From Branchiostoma floridae (Eukaryota > Chordata > Leptocardii > Amphioxiformes > Branchiostomatidae), in contig NC_049992.1 in assembly GCF_000003815.2 (NCBI RefSeq), positions 9,794,337-9,858,336 on the forward strand: a stretch of DNA of 64,000 bases, read 5' to 3'. Position 1 is the stretch's first letter. Each line of letters starts with the position of its first letter. This document shows positions 9,848-24,800 of the stretch, piece by piece. The position numbers and the translations under genes were made by a program. The notes beneath the pieces are model-generated. The model saw only the letters and a program-made list of their open reading frames with translations, was not told where the DNA came from and searched no databases.

Positions 9848-12800
9848 ATGAATGCGATGAATTCCATCTTGTCAAAGGCCAAGACGGAGAAGAATGGGTT
9901 GGCAGGGATCGCCCTAGATTCCTACGGAAGCACAGATGACTCAGTCGCCTTCGTGCACAAGGATTCCCTGGTAAGGTCCCGCTTTTTCTCGTCAGATCAT
10001 TTATATACATGTGCCACGGTTCATTGATTTCCGATTCTGAATGATCAAGACTGTGTCGGAAAATGGTGTTGACAATTTATATGGCAAACAGGTCACCATC
10101 CGATCCACTCCAGAAACCACAACTCAAGCATATGGTTGATAACTTAATTTGCACCATTAACGTTAGCATCCTGAAACCATGTCGAAAACGAGAAAATGAA
10201 TTATAACCAACGTTCTTGCTGAATGAGTGAAAATTTGAAAAGGAACAAAACCTTGGGTGGGTGTGGCAGCTTTGTTGTTGTGGACTGTATGAATAATTTG
10301 ACATAGCAGCAACACGATACCCCATTTATTGTTGAGATTACACAAGCAACTGTATTACCAATGAAATAAGTCAGTTGTAAAAAGTAAAATCCAAGCATTA
10401 TATAACTGCAGCTCGACCAGTCACTTCTTAATTTTGCCTTGTCAGCTATAGACTCATCATGAAAGAGAAAGTCAATACAACAGGTGTACAATAACAAATA
10501 GGTATTGTTTGCTTTGTGCACAAAGACAAACTCTACTGAAAGCGTGGTAAACATACCCTATTGTTTTCTAATAGGTATTTTGTTATGAAAACATGGTCTC
10601 ATGACCCACATACCTGTACTGTAGTGTAAATGCATTTTCAGTTCGTGAATATTTACCTTTGCCAGAATGGCTAAGGTTATGTTTTCGGTTTGGTGGTGTG
10701 GTTCTCCCCGTTTGTGAGCAGCATAACTCGAGAGGACTTCGATGGATGCAGCTGATATTTGGTGGGTGGGTAGGGGTGTAGAAGACGAAGGTCGAGTTCG
10801 ATAATGGGCCTCCTAGCGGCTTGCTAAGGTACTGCAGCAGGACCTGCATGCTTGATATCTCGCGTTCCGGACATGCTGCGGTCGTGATTTTTGAGCGTTA
10901 GGGAGCCCTTAAAGCAGGGAGTGATTGCTGCGAGTTTGGGCCCCCTAGCGGCTTTCTTGGAAGTGCGGGCGCCTGTTTACTTTCAAACTTTTGTCTGCGG
11001 ACAGCATAACTCGAGAAGACTTCGACGGATGCAGCTGGTATTTGGTGGGTGGGTAGGGGTCTGGGAAACGAAGGGGGAGTTCGATAATGGGCCTCCTAGC
11101 GGCTTCCCTTGGTACTGCAGCGCAACTTCCGGGTGTGTTTTTCCATCTTCTGAACATGGTATGGCCACGAGTTTTGGGTGTTAGATAGCTGTTGTGCTCA
11201 GGAGTTGGTGACATAAGTTTGGGCCCCCTAGCGGCTAGTGTAGGGATAGCAGGGGCATTCTTGTCGAAAACTTCTGAAGTATTGGAACCCCCCAGCCTGG
11301 TTTGGTAGATTCCACCGGGTGACAGTTGTACAGCACAGTTGACGCTGTCAATCACTTGATCGGATGTTGAGGTGAAGGTTGGTGCCCTAAGGTCAGCTGG
11401 CAGCTGGGTCTCTAGGCACAGTCAGTCAAGCAAGTTTGTTTGGGGGCAGGAGATATTTGAAAACAGGGATTTTTGTGGATACTGGTGGAGCAATTTTGGA
11501 TAAACTGGAAGGTCTTGTCGGTCTGCAAGCAACTGTGTATAACCTAACTGACAGGTAAGATTGACATGTTGATATTGAAACGATAAGAGAGGAAAGGATA
11601 CTTTGATACTACTCTAGTTTAAATTGTAGGGTGTCTCTCAATTAGTGTCTATAGACTCTTGGTAGTACAGTAAATTGCAGTACAGTGTAGTTTAGATTTG
11701 AGTTGCATTTGTTTAACATGGAAGATTCTTAAGCCCTGCTTAAGTCAGGTAGATCCCTAGTGGTCTTTTGCTCCTAGAAGTTGCAGACAGTTAAGATATA
11801 CATGAAACTAATTCAGACTCTTTTATGTATTGATATTAGTTTGACTTGTTTACGACAGAATATCAGTGATAAAAGATGGTATATGCTATTTGAAATGTAT
11901 GACTCTTAAAGAAAGAGAAGTTCTCCAGGTTTTTGATTTACTCTGTGTCATGTAATTTCTTAGATGTGTAACCTCTATAGACAGAGTTCGTGCCATATCT
12001 TTTGAGCTTAGTTAGGAAGGGATTGGGGAAAGGAATGGTGAAGATCATGTATGATCACGATTTTAAGTGTTAGAAACTTAAGGTGTTGTTTGTAGGAAGA
12101 CGTGACATATGTTTGAGTCCCCTAGCAGCTTGTTTCTGGGGATAGCAGGCATTTTTGTCCAAAAGTTCTGTGGAAATGCAGGGCATTTTTGTCAAGACAC
12201 TTCAATGTTGCCGCAAGTGGTAGAACTAGTATATTGCCCCCATAAAAGTAAGCCCTATTGTTGCCTCTGTATGTTCATTGATTCCACTGCTGGGCACTGG
12301 TGAATCCTTTCTGGTGGGCTATTGTTGCATGACAGCCAACCATTCTTTGCAAGGATGTGTGAATTGTTATATTCCTAGACCACTGAACCATTTACAAGAT
12401 GTTTAAAAAAATGGTAGGGAATGGTAAATAATGGTAGAATGCTGTTATCATTATCTAGAAACTATCAGAAGTATCAAGTTCCACATTACAAATATTTCTA
12501 TAATTATGCAGGACCAGGGACATATTTATAAAGTTGAAACAGTGTCCCTTAGAGGACGTGCTAAAGTTTTCAGCGCATACAGGAATCGTAGCTAAAATTG
12601 TCGATCCTCAGGTGCACCAACCTACGAACTGTTTGTGGGATGTTAAGATACTTATATTAATGCTAGATAGGTAAAACTATACATTTTTGAAAAGCTAAGA
12701 ACCTGTAGAATATGAATATATCAAGATAAAGACGGTATCTAGTTTGTAAGGAATAATACTGCACAAAAGGACAGATAAAAATTTTCTTTGAAGTCTCGAA

Positions 12801-15800
12801 AAATATTTGAAATGTATATAACATCACCCATAAAGTCTAAAATATTAAGTCACTGAAAACTAGGCTAGAATGCCTTGCTATTCTTCCTGAATCAATAAAA
12901 ACATAAAACAATGTATGTAAGTGACTGTAACTGTTTTATTCTTGCTAGCAAAGATAGTACCTAAAGCCTTGACCAGTTGTAAAAAGATGGGCCTTATCAG
13001 TGTTCCCCTAATTTTTGACCAGGAAGATTTCACCAAAATTATGAGTTGGAGGAAAACCAAAACAGACTTTGCTACCTCAAAGTGTTACATACATGTCTGA
13101 ACATGCTGCCCTCCTCTATAGGCGAAAAAAACAAATACAAAGCAGAAATTTGGCTGGATCAATAATTTGAAAACAATTTCAGACACTCATGGCCCTCAGT
13201 CCTTTATGATAAACAACAAAAACACCCACCTACTCCTTTTTCAGGGCAAAGAAACCAAACAAAGTTTTGTAAATACTACCACATGGTACAGAACCGGCAA
13301 ATGGCAGTCAAAATGCGGAAGTTTTCATCAACTTCCAGTGGTAGAGACATCGTCAATCTCTTCCTCAGCGGTGTCACAACCCCTTCTAGGTTTTTCAGCA
13401 TAATTGGCAATCAATGAATTGTGATTTTGAGGGGAAAAAACAAGGTAGAAACTCCCAAACTAACGTTACAGCTTCAACCCTCCCCAACATAGGGGAATCC
13501 CCTGCACATGAAAACGAGGCTGTTTCCCGATTCCACCCGGGGAATACCGAGGAATGCCGAGACACATGTAAATTGAGTCAGTGGGGGTGGCTGAACGTCC
13601 TCAACACAGGAAGTCACCAGGGGTGGCTGATCGGGTCGGAAGGGTATATGTCTGATGTATGAAATGTTCTAGACATCTAAGTACAAGACTTTAAAAGCAA
13701 TTGTAAACTAGAGTTCGGCGACCTCATACCTCCATGAATATTTAGAGCTTTTGTTAATTTAATGCAAATGACTTAACATTAACATGATTTATGCATGGTG
13801 TTGTTCATCATTGAATAACGTACAGTACACATGTCACAAGTAAAATTCCCAATTCAAATCATTAATCATTAAGTTGTTTTGCAATTTTTGCATAAATTAT
13901 GCAAATAAGTTCCTCATTTTGCAAATAAGTTCCTCATTTCAATATTTGATATCTGCATATGTTCCACCGATTATGATTAACAAGTGTTACATTTATCGAA
14001 GTCCAGTTATTGCAAACAATGGTATTATGCAAATTAAGTCCTTATTTGCATAAATGCATATCATTATGAACATCCTTGCCTAAACTACCTGCATACCTAA
14101 AATGCAGGCAATCCGCCGTTCCTTTCTGCAGTTATCCTCTTTGGAGTGTCTTGACAAAAACGCCCCTGCAGTTCCACAATTAAATGTTAGGGGACTGAAA
14201 CTTGCCCCACTTTGTCATGACGCCAAAAGCTATCTACCACCCAAATGTCACGACCATATCACGTACGGGACAAGAGATACATTGAAAAAACTGCTATGAT
14301 AGAATATTCTCATTAATTATGCAAATGTACTCCTATTTTGCATAATTAGTATTTTATCTTGTACAACATTGTCTAAGGTACCTACATACCAAACATCATG
14401 AAAATCTGTTGTTCCCTTCTTGAGTTATCCTTGTCAGAAGTTATTGACAAAAATGCCCCTGCTATCCCAAAACTAGACGCTAGAGGGCCCAAACTTATGT
14501 CATTTTATCCTGAGCACAAGAGCTATGTAATACTTAAAAATCTTGACCATAGCATGTTCAGAACACCGAGATAGCAAAACCGGAAGTTGCGCTGCAGTAC
14601 CAAGGTCACACACCAGGGGGCTCAAAATTGACCTTGACCTTCGTCTTCCCAACCCCTACCCACATACCAAATATCATTGTAGTCAATCAAGAGGTTCTCA
14701 AGTTATGCTGACCACAAATATGCGGGCACACAGACACACACACACACACAGACAGACGGACACACTCAAAACTGAATTGACACAATTTGAAAGCAGTGAT
14801 TTTGTGGATAATGGTGGAGCATGGGCTAGTTTAGTTATGTTGTAACGTTAGCATGGAAAGTAGAGTGTTCACTGTGGTTTTGAGTTTGCCATAGCAGTCA
14901 GTCCCCAGATCCTTGCCAACCTAAAGCACAGTCATACAATTTTTCTGTCATTTTCAACAGTTCTGTTATAGAAACAACAATTGACAGGAATGTACATCAT
15001 AGTTAAGTACATGAAGAGCTCTGGATTTTCTACTATTGTACACTTAGTCTTACATAACACTAGATGCATTAGCCTTAGGGGCATTTTTTTTAAAGAAATG
15101 TTATGTCATGATCCACTTGCACATTTGAAGGATTTTCATGACTCTGCAACTAGTGCTGACTGTGCTTACTAGTAGTGCTACGGTAGTACCTAAACTCTGT
15201 TCAGATTCAGGTTCAGAGTGAGTTTAGGTCCAGACCTGAATGCAATTGTGTGTGCCAGAAATCATATGTCTACAAAATCATATGACTTGATGTGTCTCAG
15301 AAATGCTTTTCTGGGGGTAACGTTACATGTAAAATTGCATGTTGGCATAAATTTTACATGTAAAATCTATGATGTACAGTCAGTGAAAAAGACAAAAAGC
15401 TGAGTGATTTACAAAAACAAATAAAAGAACAGCCAATGTTTTTATTAGTCTTCTTCCGTCGCAAATATTTCAGGATCTATGTAAGGTTTTAGATCTATGT
15501 ATTGTTTTGTTACAACTTGAATAAAGAAAAAAGATGAGCTAGGTCAAAAGTAGAAATAGTAAATGTCAGTCCAGAACTAGCTGTTCCCAACATTTAAGTC
15601 CTTAGGCCTAGGAAAAAAAATGTTGTGTTTCCTGTTTCAGTCCTGAAAAAATTAGGGTTGGTAGGTAGGGATTATCTTCTTTTTTTTCTTGTAATTTTTT
15701 TTTGGCTGGCCAAAACTCTAGTGATACATATTACAATACAGTCAAACAAAGTAAACTGAAGTGCATGAGGACACTTCTCTTTTAATGTCAAACTTTAATT

Positions 15801-18800
15801 TTGTGCACAATAGATACATTTATCCTTCATTAGATAGGACAAGCAGTGTTTTTGCTTCAATAGGAAGCAGGCTGAATAAAAATTCTAACTGGAAACTGTG
15901 ACTCCTCTGCCCACCCCCAAAAAAAGTCTAGGGTCGGCAGGTTTTTCTAGGGCAGGTAGGGAAACAGGAAACACGACATTTTTTTTCCTTGGCCTTATGG
16001 AACTGAACCTAAACTTTGGAACGTATAGCTACAAGTCCAGTTCCAATCCAGTACAGGCACGTAGCACTATCTGCTACCTAAGAGTAATGAAAATAATTTG
16101 GGTATCAGTACAGAAAATTCAGGCACAGGTCTGGACCAGTACCTGGACCTGAATTGTCAGTGAAAGCTTGTGTCCTCAAAGCTGGGTGGTAACAGCCAGG
16201 AAAGACATGCTGTCACCTTTGACATGTGTCTATGGGGACTGAAAGCGGTCTTCATCAGACAAAGTTTGACTGTGGAAATTTGGTAGCATTACTATAAATT
16301 TTACTTCACTGTTGTTACTTCATTGGACCTCAAATGTTTGAATATGCCGGTATAATCTGAGTGTTCATTTTCTTATCAGGTCCAAAATCAGGTCTTGTTT
16401 TTTTCGGACCGGTCCAACATAAAAAAAACAATGTTTTTTTGGTGTGCTGCAGCTGGTACCCAACCCTATGCCTAACAGTAACAGTTGATAATTGCAAGGA
16501 TATTATTCACCATACTAGGGTAATCCAACTTCCCATACTGTACATGTATGTTGATCGTGTTTGTTATATGGATAGCCATATTTTGAATATAGACATCCAA
16601 ACGTACCAGATGCAGCTTCAAGCGATCATCGGATGTACATGGGGATTTGATTTTACGTTATTCAAGATAGACCATTCACAGAGGTTTTTAGGTTGCATTC
16701 CAAACATTGTGTTAGGCGGGCAGAAGATACAACAAACATCTTTGTATTGGCTAGGTTACCACCAACATTAAACCACTGCAAAAATGTCAACATTTGCAGT
16801 GTGTTATCAGTATGAAAAACCTACCAGTAAGTATTATCGGATAGTGATATTTTTCCCACAACTGTCACAAAAAAGCCCTCAATTTGCTCTATTATAACCT
16901 ATCATGGGAGAAATGTGACTGCTTGACCCTTCCAGTTGGTGACAAGCCAACAAAATCCAATCAGTGCACCAGTGAGCAGACAGAATGTTGATCTGCCAAG
17001 TTCAATGTTGTTCTCTGAATAAAATACTTAATTCAGCATCAGGGTTAGGCATATAATATATATATATATATATATAGCCCATCTATTTCACTTTGACCAT
17101 CATAGTGTGATACTTTATTTGCATGCATGGTATGAAAATTGTACACAAGAACTGTAGGTATAGTGCTTCATTAGCTGATGGCATTTTCCCAACAGGTACT
17201 CAAATGTAATGATATAACATTAGAATATGCCTCCACCCGTCCCACAGCTAGTTTTGCCCTACATCGGCTGCCACTACAGTATATCTATCATCCTGCATTG
17301 ACGTCATGCGTCATCATTTCTTCCAGTTTGGGCTGTGTCTTATTTCCTTTATTGAATTGGCTCCTGGCATTCAATCAATTTTGTAGAGTGCCTGCAGGTC
17401 CCTGATCCAGTGTTACAGCTGTTATTGATATGAATAGGTTAGCCGGGTCGATAGACAGGATATTGACTTTTTTCTTTACTGCATAGACACTGATTAGATA
17501 GCAGAGTCACGGCTGCCCCACTACCGAAATGCTGAATTTTGATACGATATGTCACGATATATCTATATACATGCACGTCTTATATGTATTTATTTATGCT
17601 GGTCATCAATGCATTAATCAAATATCTACATGTATTTAAGTGCAACTACGTATGTCGAGTATTTCCTTATCCTAAAAATTCCTATTTCTTATGTCATAAC
17701 TGTGATTTGGCAACTACAGATGCCTACTGTGTAGCTATGAAACCAACTTTACTTCCCATTTATCCATTTGTCACTTTGTGACAAACTTTTCTTATACATT
17801 GTATATTGAATCAATAATGTTTATATATTCTTAAGTGAATCGAAATTTAAATCAAGACAACTACTACATGTATATGCATAGATTTCACTTTTCAAAAAAT
17901 GCTACTCTAGCGATGTATTCACATTTTCCAGCATCTTTAGCTTTGTTTGTGCAAGATTGTTCAATCTTTTACTTTTTTTATGTTCAATTGTAGAGTGAAA
18001 ACCACCCACCCTCTCCAGGGGACCTGCATGCAGCTGAACAAGGAATCTACTTCAGAGATGGTCACAGAAGGATTGGTATGTACAGTGAACTTCTAGAAGG
18101 ATCTATTCTTAAAGATCATCATTGAACTCTGCCAGACACGAGAGATCTGGGCAAATCTAGGACATGCTCCCCATGAAATTTCTAATATTCTAACTTCACG
18201 AATAAAACTGAGTTAGATTGAAATGCCTTTTCCTTCATTTTGACAGGCAAATTTCAATACATTTTTAGACGTTTTGAGGTACTGTAATTTTTTTAAGATG
18301 CCCGAAACACCTGTCTGACAAGAATGGTGTTGAACTAGTCCAGGGTTCTAGCTAGTGGGCCCCTACGCTAAAATTTGTGACCCCTACGCTAAAATAAGGG
18401 CCACTATGCTAATTTTTAACAAGTGTAGTGGTGCTTTGCTGTCATTTGTTTGTTCAACAATGACTAATCAATGTCTGACAATGAAAAATGATGATATGCC
18501 ACTCAAAACTGACCCAAAAATCCTAACTTTTAACTCTACATCTTCAAATCTCACCGTGAAAGGACCAAGACCCCCCCTTCCACACCAATCTCCTGATTAG
18601 TCGCTTCGCTACCATGCCATTCCCACTACGCTAAAATAAAATCCTGGCTAGAACCCTGTAGTCTGTTTAACGCAAACTCCGCTGTCCAGGGCTGTAACTG
18701 GCCCCTCCCCTCTAGGGGGCCGGCGGATGTTGGGCGGGCTGCTATAAGCGAGATTTATTCAGGCTAGTGTTTGAAGATTATCATCTTTGTATCAAACTTA

Positions 18801-21800
18801 AGGCTGGTCATTTAGTAAGACAGATGATATGTATATTAGGTGCCTTCTAATTTTGTAGAGTAATTGACTGCTCTCTTTTAGAGTCAAACAGTATAGAATT
18901 GATAACCCCAGTTGGTTGTCCCTGCAATTTGCCATTCCTTAGGGAGTCTTTAGTTGAACCAGAACACATTGAATATTCTGTGGTGACAGAATGGTCTAGC
19001 TCGCATGCCGCTTGGCCAGACCATCCATTTTGTATGACAGCCTTGCGGTTCCCAACCCAAGGCATGATGGGATTCTGATATCAATTGAATATTTGAGGAC
19101 CTGGTGTTATTCCCTATATAGAATCAATTGTCACTGCTGCCAGGGTGATTCATCCATAGGGAATAGGAAGTATATTATATGAATTCAAAATTACAACATA
19201 ATTCATAATGTGTATATAAAATACAACATTGTGTATTCTGTATCACCCGAGGTGCCAGTCTGCCCGCAGGTCGAATTGCCTGATGGCTAAAGACTACTCA
19301 TAAAAAGGATGAATTTGACACATTGTTTCAACCTGCGCCAACGACTTATTCTTTAAGAACATCAATTCGAGAAGAATTTGAACAAAAGAACTCTGTTTGC
19401 TTGCACCTAAATAGCAACGGCAGGCATGCAGTGCATTCTATTTAATCGATGGAAGCCTGTGTGATACAGAAAATTATTACCTGGCCTGGAACACCTGTAT
19501 CGAACATTATCGCATATGCCACTGTATGACATACATGTAAATGTATGTTTGTATCTCATATGTGTTTAGAATTAACCCACTGTGAAGAGGAAGTTTCACA
19601 CTAAAGATTATATGTCATTAACTATCCCCTGAATCATTTACCATGATAATGTGCAGTCAAGATAATGATTTTTTCAAAATCAAATACAATGGCTACCAGA
19701 TGGCTACAATACTATCGTGTGGTTTACTTGTCCCCATTGTTGCATGCCTCTAGCCGCAGTGCCAATTGGGTCATTATCATATATTGGAAATTCACTGCAA
19801 TGCTGAGCAATGCATTATTGGCTTCTTCATTATGTTATACAGCTGTCTGCACAATAGATCAATGCATAGCCCCACCCACCTCTGTCAAAATGTAGAAATG
19901 CAAAATGCAAAATATTTGACAGACACACATACACTTTATGATCTGTAATTACTAATTGGTTGAATCACTAGTACAGTAGTAGCTATATATGCATGCTTTC
20001 ATTTTTGAACTGCTTTTTTTTTGGTTATACTAGTAGTAGTCAGAATCTGTCTATTATGTCCACTTTTCATTTTTATGTTATGGTCTGCATCTGCACAAAT
20101 ATGGTTGAGAGCTTTTCATCATGTTAAACCTCCAGGAACTGTCTATGCACATAGATGAAAATACATTTGGCAAATGCATTTCAGACTACATGTAACTGTG
20201 TATGCATCCTCTTGCCCCTATTTCATAATTTATGCAACAGCCCTAACTGCACTTAATATCCTGTCAATGAAGATCAATAAGATACCAAGATAATAGATGC
20301 ACATACATATATGTATGATGTGCAGTATCAAGATTATTCAAGTCAAGTCAATAGCACTGTTGTCTTAAAGTCTATCTTAAGCTAATAGATTTACCACTGA
20401 TGATTATTTTTATTTCCAAATTATCACTGCAATAAGTGGGACTGTCCTTTCAAATGGCAATTTAAGGCCTTGTTGGAGGAAAGGCCTTGTTGGAGGAAAC
20501 ATTCTTCAAGGACCTTATAAAACAGGGCTCGAAATACCACCTGCATATGCAGGTTAGTGCAGGTAAAATTGGAGCTGTGCAGGTATTTCTGGTGTCTACC
20601 TGCACCTAACCTGCACTGGTCCATGTACTTGGTTTTATACATACATGTCCTATAATGTAGGTGTATATGGATTGTTATTAGCTGCATTGACTGTTACCAT
20701 CTATAAAGTATGAAAGAAAAAATAGCAATGGTTCCTGAACAATTTAAGCATGATCCATACTCCCTATATTCAGAGTGGTGCAGGTAAAGTTTGTCTGGTG
20801 CTGGTAATTTTCGATGTTACCTGCACCAGTGCAACTATGCAGAAAAAAAATATTTCAAGCCCTGTAAAATGTCCACCTGATGACACTTGTCAATAATAGT
20901 TAAGGATATGTGTTCTAGCCAACTTTGGAGACATTATAAGCCTTCACTTCTGTCCTTAGATATTTGGATCAGCTATGGTTTTATACCATAAGAATGATAA
21001 GAAAGTTCATCTGTGTTGGTAAAATACATTATAGAAAAATTCTAACACTTAACTTCCAACACTGATTTAAACTGTAGGTACTTATAGTAATTACCCCTCT
21101 AAATTTTCATCAGAAGGGTCATTCTGTGAGCAAGGTCGACGGAGATTAACCCAAAATTTAGAGGGGTAAGTCCCTATAGTTTAACTCAGTGTTGAAAGTA
21201 AAGTGTTAGCATTTTTCTATAAAGTATATAATGATAAGAATTTGGTTATCAAAGTAGATATGGTGTTACACTATTAAAAACTTCTGTCTTCGATTTTCTT
21301 TCAGATTTTGTGCTGGTGTTTGAAGAGGAAGACCCGGGAAGCAAGAAGAGTAAGAAGAAGAAGAAGAAGGCAGTTGAGTCTGGGGAGGTGAAGGAGAAAT
21401 CTCCCGAGGAGAAAAATGATCAGTACAGAAAGAAGTTCCTCAACAACCTCAGAAAGGTGGGCTCTGTTGTTATTGTTATTGACCTCAATACGACAGTAAT
21501 TATTACCCCAAGTGCCGCCATGGGACTGTAGGTTTTGAGCAACTCACACCAAGAAGGAATCCTACTCTTTTCGATAAGTGTGGTGGGATCTTTAACATAC
21601 TCAGGTATGGCTGTCCTCAAATACAGGACCTCTAATGTCCTATCCGAGGGATGGCTCTCGCCGAAGATAGGTATTCATTTTAACCTGAGTGAAGTGATGA
21701 AATTCCCAAGGGCACAAGATCGGGAAAAGTCAATAGTTTTGAACCCGTTACTTCAAATTCTGGGGTCTGGGTCAAACACCTTACCGATTGCACCACACGA

Positions 21801-24800
21801 TGCCACAAGTACAGCTATTGACAGTGCAGCAGTGCCAAACTAGCAACTAGATGGTTATTGTTCCCATGAATATATTGGGCTTGTAAAGAATTAAAATCTG
21901 TAGGTTTAAATGACGATGAAGATGAAGTTATTAGATACCTGACTGAAAGATGTTGGTGTGTCATATTCATTATATGATGACAACAGCTAAGATAAATCTT
22001 AGTTGATAGCTAATCAATATCATCTAACTCATCTGAGCTAAGAGGCAAATTTGGCAAGATAGATATTATTCATGTACATATCTTTGTATTCTATAATTGT
22101 TTGTTTAGAGGATGTTATCACAACAAAAAGTGCATTACTCAAATCAGGTTACTGTCAATTATGAAATATCCACTGTGACAGTAGTTTTACATTTTTGCAT
22201 GACTACTTGCCATTAAGTCATCACACCACAAACATGATATTATGCACTGTCTTGTATTATGATACTACGGTTATTTCAACAATAAACTTAAAACACTGCA
22301 AGCCCCTATGTCATGAAAAATTAACATTTTACTCCTTACCAACGTAGGTCAATTTACTGTTGTAAAAGAGGATAATGCATTGATTGTATTTTTCTTGTGG
22401 TTGTTCAAGGCTGGCTGTGAAATGGAAGAAGAGATCTCAAGCACAGGAAAGAAGACTATCACCTACATCAAGGTTTTCGCCTCCTGGGATGTCCTGTGTT
22501 ACTATGCTGAAGAGCTCAACTTTCGGGCTCCATTGCAGGTATAATGTAGCACACTTTTGGTATATTTTAGCATGCTCAGATGTGTTACTTACACTGATGC
22601 AGTAAGCTTTATTAAAAAAGGTAAAACGATATAATACAGTATTCAGAACTTAATTACAAATGCATGTCTTAAAGATAGTGTATATTATCCAGTATTCAAT
22701 AATTTACCAGAAGGTTGTACTGTAATGTAAATGAAAATTTGCAAATGCAAAGAATTGTCTTTCCTGCAAAGTATGGTTTAATTTTTTCAGCTGTGTCAAC
22801 ATCATATTTGTTCAATTTGTTACATCTTTAAATTTATTATATTTGATCAATTTGTCACATTTTTGAATTTATCATATTTGTTCAATTTGTTACATCTTTA
22901 TAAAGTATATTTGAATGCATGTTAGTCATTATAGCCGTTATGATTATTTTTCTAACCTGACCATAATTCTTGGTTTTGCCTCGATGAACACATGAATTGC
23001 TAACAGTTAAGCAGTGAGGATATGATCGTGAGTAGAAAATGGCGCTATCGATTCGCGCACATGATACTTGGAGAGACGAAAGAACAAATGGTTAGAACGT
23101 ACATATGCATAATACCAGTTCTCTTCCTTCAGCATGGAAATGTTTTGTGTTTGGATGTTACTCTGCTGCAATGTGTGTCAGCATGGCTTTTGAGAATGAA
23201 ATAATATGCTTTCCCCTATCTATCTGACTGATAGAAAAACTTCTACTGGTAACACTATTCAGCTCTCTATGGCAAGCTTAATTCTGTCTCTCAACATTCT
23301 TAAGCCAAGGTTAGAGGTGAGAGTGAGAGTATTGTACTTACTTACTTTACTTTGGTCGAGCTCCCGCTCGAGCCAAGCTAGAAAGTCGTCTCCACTCCTC
23401 CCTGTCTTTCATCAAGGACTGGATTTCCCTCACATCATGTAGGTTAGTGTCGGCTCTAAGATTGTCGATGTAGTTGAAAGAGTATTGTAAGATGGAGGAA
23501 AAACAGGTATGACACTTTTCCAACACAAAACTGCGGGGTTCATGAAGCGTTTTCAGTGAAACTTTACAACACTAATTTTACAAGTCAGATCTTTATATGC
23601 CAATTGTGATAAACATCAGGAATAGAATTTTGAGGAAAATCTCACCAAAATAAGCGTTAAACAGAAAAATAGGATTGTTCTTCGTGATGATACTCTCAGA
23701 TATAATTACTGACTGGTAAAACATATGCTGATGAAGTTATCATATTTACTGTACATGTTCATTGTATATATTTACTTTACGGACATCTGTTGTAGAAATG
23801 AAAGACTAAAAAAGAAACTAAAAATTTTTGGGCATCATTATTTCCTTAGAACAAAGTATAGTAATCAGCTGAGGATGGTTTTATTGGTCTTCTTCAATTC
23901 CTTTACATTTCATCTTCTTTCTTGTCTTAACATGCATCCCACAGCTTTGATGTAGTTTTATCAATGTTTTGTGAGCTTTCAATATTTACATATTCATAAA
24001 ATATATTAGACTTATATTCTTTACTATACTGTGATTGAGCATGTTAATGATGACTTCTTTATTTTCACTGCCATTGAGCTTGCTACAGTTTGTAGAGGGA
24101 GCTTTTCTCATGAAATAAGTTGTGTATATAACCCTATATACTATATAGGGAATATGTTATTTTCTATTAGATGTTAAAGCTTGTGTCCATGATACCCTCT
24201 CAGGCTCACCCTAACCCAAGTGAGAACTGGTCGGCAAAGCTGCTGGAAAGTCTGCATATTCCCAACATGATGGATCAGGAAGTGCCAAACAAACCACTGG
24301 ACTACTACACCTGTGTCTTCAAGAAGTCCAAACTGGACAAGTAAGTCATTGAGAAACTACTGGAAATACTAGGACACCATATGTCTATAAAGTACAATTA
24401 TATAACAGGGCTCGAAATACCACCTGCATATGCAGGTTAGTGCAGGTGAAATTGGAGCTGTGCAGGTACTTCTGGTGTCTACCTGCACCTAACCTGCACT
24501 GGTCTGCTGGGTTTTATACATAAATGTCATATGATGTAAGTGTGTGGATTGTTATTGGCTGTATTGAATGTTACTATCTACATGTTTAAAGTATAAAAGA
24601 AAAGAAATAGCAATGGTGAGAATATTTAGTATGATCCATACTTCCTGAATTCTGGAAGTGGTGCAGGTAAAATTTGTCTGGTACAGGTGATTTTCAATGT
24701 AATGCAAAGTATTTCAAGCCCTGTATAAAGATTGCATGCTGTGTTCAGAATAAGTTACAAAATGTACTGCTAGATAAAAGAATAAAAGTGCGCAATGTTA

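Noticed and set aside
14738-14760. CA-rich run as a possible CRISPR or satellite array
   Set aside because: It is a simple microsatellite attached to an interspersed repeat; no spaced direct repeats are present anywhere in the window.
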